From the NCBI RefSeq assembly GCF_907164905.1, contig NZ_CAJRAF010000002.1, forward strand, positions 868,001-932,000: 64,000 nucleotides of DNA, in the 5' to 3' direction. This DNA is from Dyadobacter sp. CECT 9275. Lineage in GTDB: Bacteria > Bacteroidota > Bacteroidia > Cytophagales > Spirosomataceae. The position numbers were made by a program, and so were the translations under genes. The notes beneath the pieces were generated by a model. The model ran no database searches. It was not told where the DNA came from and saw nothing but the letters and a program-made list of their open reading frames with translations. Positions 26,093 through 34,488 of this stretch are shown piece by piece; position 1 is the first letter of the stretch, and the number at the start of each line of letters is the position of its first letter.

Positions 26093-29000
26093 TTAAAACT
26101 GCGCCTTAAGGCTGAAACCGTACGATCTGATGCTTGGCATACCCGACCACTGCAGCCCTTGTCCGTTACCAACACCGTTGATAGCCTCAGGGTTAAGATG
26201 TATAGGCAAGCTGGAATACAGATAGAACATATTTCTTCCGATTACGGAAACGGTCAGGTTCTGGAATATTTTTGTTCTGGCCAGTATACCTTCGGGTACA
26301 CGGTACGACAAACTGAATTCGCGAAGCTTCGCCCAGCTGTTTTCAAAAACGGAAAGACTTCTGGGAACATTAAGGTGCGTCCATCCGGCATACGCACCGG
26401 CATATTTGTAGATGGGATTAACCACCCTGTCGTTCACTCTTTCGTCATCGGTGTTATACCCTTCCATGATCACCCCCACATTGGCAGTGGTACCATCAGG
26501 GAATGTATAGGGTAAGCCGCCTCCGTTTCTTTCCACTACTGTTTCGGGAGCTATACCGCTTCCCATGGCAGTCGAATGGTCGATAGAATAAATGTCTCCG
26601 CCCAGTTTGAAGTCAACCAGTGCTGAAAGGCTGAAATTCTTGTAACGGAAATTGTTCCCGATACCGCCGGTAAGTTTAGGGGCTGCGTTACCAATTGCAA
26701 CAGGCTCGTTGGATACCTGGTATTTGGTACCATACACATTCCCCGCTGCGTCTTTTACGTTGTATAATAATTTACGGCCCGACGCATCCCTTACAAAATC
26801 AGTCCCGTAGATGGTTCCGTATTTTTCGCCCGGGGTTACTTTCATAAAGGCACCCAGGTTACCAAACACATCGGCTATCCTTAGCTCTCTGACACCCGGT
26901 GCCAGGGAGATTACCATATTGTCGTTTTTGGCTCCGTTGAGTGTAACATTCCATCCGAAGTTGTTCGTTTTGATGATCGATGCATTAATGATAAACTCAA
27001 AACCCCTGTTTCTCAGTTCGCCTGAATTGAACGTTACGACGTTTGCACCGGAAGAAGGAGCCAAATCTGCCGACAATATCTGATCAACCGACTTGATATT
27101 GTAATAAGTCAGGTCAAGATTTAATCTGTCTTTCAGGAACGACAAATTAGTACCTACTTCAATAGAGCTGGAAGTCTGGAATCCAAGTTCCTGAGGGCTT
27201 AAGGTTGTAGGAATAGAGTTAGTTGGCTGGCCACCAAACGAGCCTACGTCATAGGTAAGGCCCAGTTTATAAGGATCGCTGGCATTCGCACTTCTACCAT
27301 ACGCCAAACGGAGTTTACCATACGAAAGCACATTGCTGACTTTACCCATATCGAAGGCATCGGTAAATACAAATCCGAGGCTGGCCGATGGATAAAAAGT
27401 TGAATTTTTGTCCGGCGTCAGGGTGGAGTTCACGTCATTTCTACCTGTCATCTCAAGGAACAGGTAATTCTTATAGCTCAAGTTCAAAATACCTAATACT
27501 GACTGTGACTCAACTTCGTATCTTCTTTCCCGGGTATAATACCTGTAATCATTTGCATTATTGATATCACCAGGAACGTATTGCCTGTCAGCAGTTATGA
27601 TGTTATTAAGTGAATAAATGCCGGGAACCAAAAATTTCCCTGAGTTTTTACCACTCATTCCCGTTGCTTTATTAGAATAAGCATTGAACATCGCCGAAGC
27701 GCTGACATTAAACCCATCCAGCAGGAAATTATCCTTGTGGGCAGTCACCATGACATCCGTATTGAATATTTTGGACTTGTCCAGATCTTTCTGGTACATT
27801 CCACCGGATACCTTATCAGGGTTGGTGGTGTTATTAATGGTTTCAAACTTGCTGGCAATGAGGTTAGCAGAAGTTCTCACAAAAGCATTTAACCAGGGAG
27901 TGATTTCTGCATTCAGTTTAATGGTCGAAAGTAGTTCGTCCCTATTCAGACGGCTGTTCATTTCATAGAATCTCCAGTACAGATCTTTTCCATATTCCTG
28001 GTGAGGATAGGTACTTCCGAAATCACGTTTGGAGCCATCCGGGTTTTTGTAATATTGCTCTTCCAGCGGTTTATATTCTCTTGACATACCGTAAATCGAG
28101 AATTTAGACCAAGAGTTGTTGTTCCCAATTTCAGGGGCATTCAACCTATAGCTCTGGTTATAACCGATGTTTACGTCAGCCGTTAACGCTTTGGAGATCT
28201 GGATGCTTGATCCAAGAGACAAATTGGTATTGTTATTACCGGTATTAGGAACCACGGCTTTGCCATCCGTACGGGAAAGTGCCAAACGAAGCGTCCCAAA
28301 TTCGTTTCCTGAAGAAAACGATACACTATGTGTAGTTTCATTACCTTCCCTGTAATAGGCTTTCCGGTTGTCTGGCTGTGGTGAGTAAGGTCTCATCTGA
28401 CCATCCCACCAGCGCACCATTTGTCCGTCCAGTTTTGGGCCCCATGAAGCACTTGCACCAAACCAGCTAAAGATATCCCATGTATTGAAGCCACCAGGAA
28501 TGGTACCATGTACCCCTCCAATACCTGTACCACCGTTTCCGTAACTAGAACCGCCATACAAAGTAGGCAGGTAAGATTCACCCGTGCTGGTTTTGGGCAA
28601 TTGCGGATTGGCGCTCCATAACCCGGCTGCAAATCCACCGCCGTACTCGTTTTGCACATCCATAAACCTGAAAACATTGGAGAAATTGGTAGAGAAATTG
28701 TAGTTGATACCAATTCCCTTTTGCACCATACCCTTTTTGCTTGTTATTAAAAGCACACCATTTGCACCTCTTGCGCCATACAAGGCAGCTGCACTAGGCC
28801 CTTTCAAAACGGAAACACTTTCCACGTTATCCATATTTACATAACTAAGGTAGTTCCCCCAGTCCTGCACGTTGTCCTGTCCGGAAATGTTGGATTGAGC
28901 AAGAGGTGTATTGTCAACAATAGCTCCGTCAATGACAATCAGGGGCTGGTTGTTGCCGGTAAGGCTGTTGTTACCCCTGATCACAATTTTTGAGGAGGCA

Positions 29001-29470
29001 TTACCAATACCGTTTCCTGTGGAAATATTCAACCCGGCCACTTTACCCATTAGCCCCTGGGCAAGGTCTGCGGGAGCTGCCACGGTCACGTCAGCGCCTT
29101 TTACCTGCTGCACAGCATAACCGATAGACCGTTTGTCCTGCTTTATACCCAAAGCGGTTACTACAACTTCGCCGAGGGCGGTTGCATCCTCTTCAAGAGA
29201 TATGTCCAGCACTGTTTTGTTGTCAACAGGTACCTCCTTGCTTTTAAATCCGATGAAAGAGGCAATCAATGAACTTCCTGCCGGAGCAATAATTTTGAAT
29301 TGTCCACTCGCGTCTGTAGTGGTTCCTGTGGTGGATCCTTTCACAAGGACCGATACACCAGGCAGTGGTTTTCCATCCGCACTGCTGGTGATTTTCCCGG
29401 TTACATTTTGCGCAACCGCCGAAGCACTCACCATCAAAAAGACGGTAAGCTTGAGTAAAAAATTTCGCAT
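26093..29470 (-). CDS. SusC/RagA-family TonB-dependent transporter without STN domain
   Basis: A 1125-aa outer-membrane receptor. Signal peptide 1-21 (MRNFLLKLTVFLMVSASAVA), carboxypeptidase-like domain (VTGKITSSADGKPLPGVSVL), TonB box-like LGEVVVTALGIKQDKRSIGY, plug (GLMGKVAGLNIS, IVIRGNNSLTGNNQPLIVID), SVSVLKGPSAAALYGARGANG, and a barrel ending SYGFSLKAQF. Unlike the SusC proteins of loci 1 and 2 it has no STN domain and no sigma/FecR neighbour, so it must be regulated differently. The 'VTALGIKQDKRSIGYAVQ' region marks the SusC subfamily that pairs with SusD_2 lipoproteins. Confidence 0.94.
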   Translation of the reverse strand: MRNFLLKLTVFLMVSASAVAQNVTGKITSSADGKPLPGVSVLVKGSTTGTTTDASGQFKIIAPAGSSLIASFIGFKSKEVPVDNKTVLDISLEEDATALGEVVVTALGIKQDKRSIGYAVQQVKGADVTVAAPADLAQGLMGKVAGLNISTGNGIGNASSKIVIRGNNSLTGNNQPLIVIDGAIVDNTPLAQSNISGQDNVQDWGNYLSYVNMDNVESVSVLKGPSAAALYGARGANGVLLITSKKGMVQKGIGINYNFSTNFSNVFRFMDVQNEYGGGFAAGLWSANPQLPKTSTGESYLPTLYGGSSYGNGGTGIGGVHGTIPGGFNTWDIFSWFGASASWGPKLDGQMVRWWDGQMRPYSPQPDNRKAYYREGNETTHSVSFSSGNEFGTLRLALSRTDGKAVVPNTGNNNTNLSLGSSIQISKALTADVNIGYNQSYRLNAPEIGNNNSWSKFSIYGMSREYKPLEEQYYKNPDGSKRDFGSTYPHQEYGKDLYWRFYEMNSRLNRDELLSTIKLNAEITPWLNAFVRTSANLIASKFETINNTTNPDKVSGGMYQKDLDKSKIFNTDVMVTAHKDNFLLDGFNVSASAMFNAYSNKATGMSGKNSGKFLVPGIYSLNNIITADRQYVPGDINNANDYRYYTRERRYEVESQSVLGILNLSYKNYLFLEMTGRNDVNSTLTPDKNSTFYPSASLGFVFTDAFDMGKVSNVLSYGKLRLAYGRSANASDPYKLGLTYDVGSFGGQPTNSIPTTLSPQELGFQTSSSIEVGTNLSFLKDRLNLDLTYYNIKSVDQILSADLAPSSGANVVTFNSGELRNRGFEFIINASIIKTNNFGWNVTLNGAKNDNMVISLAPGVRELRIADVFGNLGAFMKVTPGEKYGTIYGTDFVRDASGRKLLYNVKDAAGNVYGTKYQVSNEPVAIGNAAPKLTGGIGNNFRYKNFSLSALVDFKLGGDIYSIDHSTAMGSGIAPETVVERNGGGLPYTFPDGTTANVGVIMEGYNTDDERVNDRVVNPIYKYAGAYAGWTHLNVPRSLSVFENSWAKLREFSLSYRVPEGILARTKIFQNLTVSVIGRNMFYLYSSLPIHLNPEAINGVGNGQGLQWSGMPSIRSYGFSLKAQF

Positions 29471-30271
29471 AAGTTAAGTGGTTGTTAAAGGTGGATATCT
29501 ATCTTCAGCTATAAAAAAACATCATTTTATACCAGAAGAGTAAATATGGAGCCAAATTAATAAATTATTTTAATAATTTAATTTAGTCTAATTATTTATT
29601 TGCCTATCACCCATATTTTCTTAGGATAAAACACCATATATAGTGTACTTATACTGTTTAAATATGAATAATCGGAATATTATTTCAGAAATCTCTAAAT
29701 TTATCCTATAAAAATACGTGGAAGCTGAGTATACTAAACAGCTAAGGAGAAAAATTCAACTGCCTCATGTAAAGAACAATAACAATTGACACCATTGCAT
29801 ACCGCCCACTGTAAACTGCATACTTAAGAATAAACTGTCTCCGGAGTTGACAGTTTTGAGTTCAAAGTGCTAACGCCTGCACACTGTAAACTGTTTACTT
29901 CAAACTGCATACTACACCCGTGGCACCGTTAATCCATCAAGCTTAAACGTGCCAACTATCACAACCGTACCACGGTCAGACGCCTACTGTGAACTGCATA
30001 CTTAAAACTAAAAACTGATCACCTGCTACTAGACCCGTGTTTTTATCCAAGAAATCGCTCGCATAACGTCCCTGAGATTTAATTTTAGCTTACGTTTTGT
30101 ATCCAAAAATACCGATATTGCACCCATCTGAGATCACAAGGCGGCTTGCTCCGCTCGTCGGCATACTGTTTGATCAACTCGTAAACCGGGGCTATTCGGC
30201 GATTTGATTACTGCAAATGATGACACGATCTCTATTCTTTTAAATTCTCAAACATGCTCTAAATCTTTATA
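29471..30271. other. 800-bp intergenic region with dispersed repeat units
   Basis: I see no credible coding frame. The first ~250 bases, upstream of the minus-strand SusC, are very AT-rich and probably hold its promoter. From about 29800 the region carries three copies of a 24-base unit of the form CGCCYACTGTRAACTGCATACTTA (29803-29826, 29874-29900 degenerate, 29981-30004) and a longer palindromic element (29916-30009). About 30010-30271 is unrecognised and presumably contains the promoter of the gene at 30272. Confidence 0.6.
29916..30009. repeat. Extragenic palindromic repeat, copy A
   Basis: A 94-base element beginning ACCCGTGGCACCGTT and ending CTGCATACTTAAAACT. It matches copy B (31224-31318) at about 84 of 95 positions by eye. 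Its inner inverted repeat is degenerate compared with copy B. Together the two copies flank the gene at 30272-31156 as direct repeats. Confidence 0.75.
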
Positions 30272-31156
30272 ATGGCAGAAAATAGAACGGGGACAGTAGA
30301 TGTGGCGATAAACGCCTACGGAAAACCCTATCAGACGGCAGTTACCATATTAACGCTGCTTAAGCATTCAGGCGAATGGATTAATAAAATATACTTTATT
30401 GAGGAAAAGAAACAGCCTGAACCATCCAACTTTCAATTCCTTTTTGATCATCTGGGAGATAAAATTGTTCATTACCGGCCAAAAATCTGGTTATGGACGA
30501 ATAAATTGAGATTTAACTTCCTGATGAATTTCAAAAAATACCGTTATGCACTCAGATACCAGTACGCGTGGGAAAAGTCGGACAGAGAATATCTGCTGAT
30601 CATGCATAACGATGTATATTTTAAAGACGATCTTGTAGGAGCATATCTGGAAAACATTGGTAATGCTTCCGGGATTGGGCGGATAGGACAGTGCTGGGTG
30701 TGCCCCGCATTTGCTGCTAACTTATGCAATCCGGAAAAGTATACGGAGTACAAGCCATCCTATAAAGAATTGATGGAACTGGCTGACAAATATCCTCAAC
30801 CCCGTACCAAAGAGTATGCACGGGTAATGGACAAAAACGTGCCCTGGCCTTTACCTGAATGCAGACTGAATGAATATGTTGCATTGGTAAACCTGTCCCG
30901 AACGAAGCCAGATACCGTACCTGTTGGCAAGGCCATTCCCTTTGGAGCCATCAATCGTATTGATACTGGTGTACAATGGTTTTCTGATATCAGTAACCTG
31001 GGGCATACTTTTCGTCATTTTGACTATGACCCTTATGCGACTCATAGCTGGATCAGTTTGAAAAATGCGGGTCACGCTGCGCTTTTTAATCAGGATCTGT
31101 ACAAATATGAGGAGTCCGTGGCGAAGGAAGTCCTGAAAAAGGAGTTTGGTATATAA
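30272..31156 (+). CDS. Putative GT-A-type glycosyltransferase
   Basis: A 294-aa soluble protein starting TVDVAINAYGKPYQTAVTIL, followed by LKHSGEWINKIYFIEE, the Rossmann-like opening of GT2-like transferases that work on listed residues rather than long chains. The segment YLLIMHNDVYFKDDLV resembles the DxD strand, where the HND..F takes the place of DxD and would bind the metal-nucleotide sugar. A C-terminal HFDYDPYATHSW may supply acceptor contacts. There is no membrane helix. It stands alone between two palindromic repeats, with no glycan cluster around it. Assignment to a family is tentative. Confidence 0.55.
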   Translation: MAENRTGTVDVAINAYGKPYQTAVTILTLLKHSGEWINKIYFIEEKKQPEPSNFQFLFDHLGDKIVHYRPKIWLWTNKLRFNFLMNFKKYRYALRYQYAWEKSDREYLLIMHNDVYFKDDLVGAYLENIGNASGIGRIGQCWVCPAFAANLCNPEKYTEYKPSYKELMELADKYPQPRTKEYARVMDKNVPWPLPECRLNEYVALVNLSRTKPDTVPVGKAIPFGAINRIDTGVQWFSDISNLGHTFRHFDYDPYATHSWISLKNAGHAALFNQDLYKYEESVAKEVLKKEFGI

Positions 31157-31223
31157 TCAGTTGTAGGGGATTAGGAGTTAGGAATTAAGAGTTAAAAGTT
31201 CGCAGTGGGCGGTTCACAGCGGT

Positions 31224-31318
31224 ACCCGTGGCACGGTTGATGCATCAGGCCCAAACGTGCCAACTATCACAACCGTGCCACGGGTCAGTCGCCCACTGTG
31301 AACTGCCTACTTAAAACT
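31224..31318. repeat. Extragenic palindromic repeat, copy B, with 16-bp hairpin
   Basis: Perfect arms 31224-31239 (ACCCGTGGCACGGTTG) and 31270-31285 enclose a 30-base loop. A further pair, 31203-31211 with 31290-31298, extends the palindrome outward. The right part contains the fourth copy of the 24-base unit (31290-31313). It lies between convergent genes (30272-31156 plus and 31324-32061 minus), where it could act as a two-way terminator. It is 5 bases from the NagB-like stop codon. Confidence 0.8.
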
Positions 31319-31323
31319 GCATC

Positions 31324-32061
31324 CTAGACCCTCCCCGCAATCCTTGCTCCTGCATCGGCATCCAGAAGTATCTCGCAGTTAGGATGCATCTGAACGATGG
31401 ATGCCGGGATATCCGTGGTAACAGGTCCCAGTATTGCCTTTTCTACCATTTCGGCTTTGTGAGAACCCTTGGCAATCAGTATCAGTTTCCGGGTATGCAT
31501 GATGTTCTTGATACCACGCGTTAGCCCGCCCAGCTCTGTTCCTTCGGGCACCTTCGTTTCTCTGCGAACCCGCGCTTCAAAGTCAGGATCCATGGGAGAT
31601 ACCCATGTTTCACTTTCAAATGGTGTCCCGGGTTGATTAATCCCAATATGGCCATTGAGGCCCAGCCCAAGCATCTGCAGGTCCGCTCCTCCCCTTTCGG
31701 CCAGGCGCTGCTCAAATAGTGCCGCTTCCCTTTCAAAGTTATCGGACATGGTGGGAGGCATAATAAAATTCTCCTCCGGGATACCAAGCGGCCCCGCAAT
31801 CTGATTGCGTATCATCGTATAACAGCTTCCGGCATATTCCCGGGGCAGATTAGTCAGTTCGTCAACGTTAAAAAGGGTGATACGCGATACATCAAAAGGA
31901 TACTGGGTGTAGATATGGGAGACGATCGCATGCATATCCATCGTAGTTTGTCCCGTAGAAAGTCCGATAACGGCATCCGGTTTTTCAAGCATCTGGGCTA
32001 TAATCCGCCATGCTGCCGTGACGTTAAATTCCTGTTCGGTTTTACAGATTGTGATTTTCAT
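31324..32061 (-). CDS. NagB-like glucosamine/galactosamine-6-phosphate deaminase
   Basis: A 245-aa protein of the NagB/RpiA fold. Motifs are VIGLSTGQTT (phosphate loop), LFNVDELTNLP with the catalytic Asp67, and MLGLGLNGHIGINQPG. In E. coli NagB the last motif reads GNDGHIAFNEP; here the Asp141 equivalent is Asn136 (also seen in Gram-positive NagB) and the Glu148 equivalent is Gln143, while His138 is kept. The change may mark a subfamily with a different amino-sugar phosphate. It is the last gene of the PTS cluster, 39 bases after HPr, which fits deamination of a PTS-phosphorylated amino sugar to a ketose phosphate plus ammonia. Confidence 0.85.
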   Translation of the reverse strand: MKITICKTEQEFNVTAAWRIIAQMLEKPDAVIGLSTGQTTMDMHAIVSHIYTQYPFDVSRITLFNVDELTNLPREYAGSCYTMIRNQIAGPLGIPEENFIMPPTMSDNFEREAALFEQRLAERGGADLQMLGLGLNGHIGINQPGTPFESETWVSPMDPDFEARVRRETKVPEGTELGGLTRGIKNIMHTRKLILIAKGSHKAEMVEKAILGPVTTDIPASIVQMHPNCEILLDADAGARIAGRV

Positions 32062-32100
32062 AATTCGGTTAATTACAATAATGGTTTCAGTTTTGGATGA

Positions 32101-32367
32101 TTACAAATTTGGCAAATGTTCATTAAAAAAAATATCCATCGCCGACGCCGCCTCTGCCTCATCTTCCCCGTCGATTAATATGGAAATAAGATCCCCTCCT
32201 TTTGTCGACAATGCCAGAATGTTCAACATGCTGTTTAACTGGATGGTTTTATCCCCTTTTTTTAAACTTATACCCGATTTGAACTTCTTAACAAGCCTTA
32301 CCAAAGCGGTGGCTGGTCTGGCATGTATCCCTTCGGGAGCAAGGATGGTGTATTCTTTTGAAATCAT
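32101..32367 (-). CDS. ptsH: HPr-family phosphocarrier protein
   Basis: With the start at 32367 the protein has 88 residues, the normal HPr length, and the phosphorylation motif GIHARPAT places the active histidine exactly at residue 15. The frame extends 14 codons further upstream to 32409, but that would misplace His15. Ser46 in LNSMLNILAL corresponds to the regulatory serine of Gram-positive HPr. HPr accepts phosphate from EI and passes it to EIIA. It lies between the copper amine oxidase and the NagB-like gene. No HPr kinase is visible in this window. Confidence 0.93.
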   Translation of the reverse strand: MISKEYTILAPEGIHARPATALVRLVKKFKSGISLKKGDKTIQLNSMLNILALSTKGGDLISILIDGEDEAEAASAMDIFFNEHLPNL

Positions 32368-32449
32368 ATGCTGCGCTTTTAAATATTTACTTACCCTAAA
32401 CGGCGGCACGGTTACAACGCTTCAAGCCACGAAGCCTTGCCGTCGATAC

Positions 32450-34444
32450 TCACTTTTTCTGGCCGGCTACCGGTTTTGACGCAGGCATACCCAGAACCGG
32501 ATTGGAGGATAAAAACCCCATGGGCATCAGATGAACCGCAATACTGTGCTGATTCATGATGGGCCATTCCTCCGGTCTTACGATATGGGTGACACCTCCT
32601 ACATACCATACGACCACATCTGTATTGTCGATACTCCTGTTTTTGGCAGTCCAGGCAGGTAATCCCTGCCCTTTTTGTTTGGTAGTAGGATAGTCGCCTG
32701 CGGGGTACAATTCCTCCGGATGGTACGGAGTTGCCCAGAAGTGATGGTATAAAACTTCGGCGCGGTTAAAGAGCGACGAACGCCTGTCGGGCAGCGGGGT
32801 AATTCCAGCGGTCGGCATTAGCATATAAGATGAATGATGACCAAACCTGTTCATCACGTGGTGGTTCATCACCATCCAGTTACGGTTGGTAGCAATGTTG
32901 GCATCACGTTGTGCCTCTTTTTCATTTTTAAACATCGTTGTTTTTGCAACCAGGGTACTTCCCAGCGGGTTGGACGGACCTCTGGGAACAGCGGTGGTAT
33001 TCATTTCACCCACATTGTTTTGCTGCCCGTCAACATCCAGGTCAAAACGGTAGACAAACCAATGCTGATGGTTATTTGCTTCCACGTGTGGCTCCACCAG
33101 TGTGCCGTAATAATTCCCCTGATGTGCTTCGTCTGCCGACCCGGGCGCATCCATGGTCCTGGTTACCGCCCTTACGTGCGGATAACCATTCAGCTCAGTC
33201 TCAACTACAATCACACCATCTTCCTTAAAGATCCATTTAAAACCATAATCATAGTTTCCCGCCGTGATGTAGTATTTAATAGCGAGGTTGGTAGCCTTTC
33301 GCGCATGATTTTCATGCCGCCAGAGCACCCCGCCATATTCTTCGAAAACAGCCACGGAGCTATCCGACTTTATCGGAGACCCCCATTCATTGTGTAATAT
33401 TGACGGCAGATAAGTTGCATTTTCAGGTGCGTCCACGCCGTATGTCAGTGGACGGGCAACGTTTTGAAACAAACGATATACCCCCACATCAAAATAATTG
33501 TTGGCAGCATTCAGCAAATCCGGTGATCCATAGTTGACGATCATTTCTGCCAGCCCTCCGCGGTACATAATGTATCGCCATTTTCTCTGTGCGTGATCAA
33601 AATACTGAACATCCGAGATCACAAGGCCTTCGCGGTTGTGAATACCAAAGCGGAATTTCCAGAACGGCGAAATCACCTGATTCCCTTCAATACGATAGTT
33701 TGTTCCTTCGGGCTGGGTAATTACAATAGGCTTGGGGGCCTCCAGGTCAGCCACTATTTTTTTCGCATCAAAATAATTGACGGCCGTAGGTTTGTCGTAT
33801 CCGGCGCCGGTATCAATGACTTTCAAAACTTTTTTATCCGTAATATCAATATAGGCGTAGATACCCGCGATAGGCATTTCGTAAAAATCCTTATTTTTAT
33901 AGGCAGGAGACACGATTCTTTCCCGGTGCCCCACCGGGGCCAGGCCAATATCCGCAGCAAAGGTTCCGCGATGGGATTTCACCGAATCCGGATTAATACC
34001 TCTTTTTTTCAGCGCATCGTTCCACTCCTTGTTATCTTTCACAATAGCAGAAACAATGGTATCTCCTTTGAAAGAGCCTACTGGCTGTTTGTCAGGGATT
34101 TTATCAAAAGATAAGAGTTTTGCCGTTTTCAGGTCCACCACCGCTTTGGCCAGGGTATTGCTCGGAAAATCATAAACCATGGCATAGCCCTCTCTCCGGA
34201 ATGCTTCTCCCGACTTGTAAGCAAGTACCTCCGCCTTTGGCGGTTCCTTAAGATTTATAATACTGAACAGACTGCTGCTGTCATTCCGGATTTTCTGTTC
34301 ATCCAGCAGAACCTGCCGGATAAGCTTAATTTCCATAGAATCCAGCGGATCCAGCGGATGTCTGTATTGCATCATCGTTTGCTGCGCAAGGGCGCTGGCC
34401 ATGGAAAGAAAGAACAGGCCAAGGATCGTAACTTTTTTTTTCAT
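32450..34444 (-). CDS. Secreted copper-containing primary-amine oxidase
   Basis: A 664-aa protein with a signal peptide (MKKKVTILGLFFLSMASALA), so it acts in the periplasm or outside. I chose ATG 34444 over the in-frame start at 34480. The full catalytic set is present: GNYDYGF with Tyr398 as precursor of the topaquinone cofactor, NNHQHWF with copper ligands His459 and His461, and VTHIVRPEEWPIM with the third ligand His620. An Asp in NYFDVGVYRL would be the catalytic base. It oxidises a primary amine to aldehyde, ammonia and H2O2. It sits 44 bases after EI and 82 before HPr, inside a PTS operon, an arrangement I do not know from other organisms. Confidence 0.93.
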   Translation of the reverse strand: MKKKVTILGLFFLSMASALAQQTMMQYRHPLDPLDSMEIKLIRQVLLDEQKIRNDSSSLFSIINLKEPPKAEVLAYKSGEAFRREGYAMVYDFPSNTLAKAVVDLKTAKLLSFDKIPDKQPVGSFKGDTIVSAIVKDNKEWNDALKKRGINPDSVKSHRGTFAADIGLAPVGHRERIVSPAYKNKDFYEMPIAGIYAYIDITDKKVLKVIDTGAGYDKPTAVNYFDAKKIVADLEAPKPIVITQPEGTNYRIEGNQVISPFWKFRFGIHNREGLVISDVQYFDHAQRKWRYIMYRGGLAEMIVNYGSPDLLNAANNYFDVGVYRLFQNVARPLTYGVDAPENATYLPSILHNEWGSPIKSDSSVAVFEEYGGVLWRHENHARKATNLAIKYYITAGNYDYGFKWIFKEDGVIVVETELNGYPHVRAVTRTMDAPGSADEAHQGNYYGTLVEPHVEANNHQHWFVYRFDLDVDGQQNNVGEMNTTAVPRGPSNPLGSTLVAKTTMFKNEKEAQRDANIATNRNWMVMNHHVMNRFGHHSSYMLMPTAGITPLPDRRSSLFNRAEVLYHHFWATPYHPEELYPAGDYPTTKQKGQGLPAWTAKNRSIDNTDVVVWYVGGVTHIVRPEEWPIMNQHSIAVHLMPMGFLSSNPVLGMPASKPVAGQKK

Positions 34445-34488
34445 ATTGGGTTTTAACAGGAGTGGCTTGGTAACTGTCAAATGGTTTG

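Noticed and set aside
29803..30004. CRISPR array
   Set aside because: The 24-base units are degenerate and irregularly spaced, and there are no cas genes.
29916..31318. Composite transposon bounded by the two palindromic repeats
   Set aside because: No transposase or target-site duplication is visible, and the repeats lie in direct orientation with differing ends.
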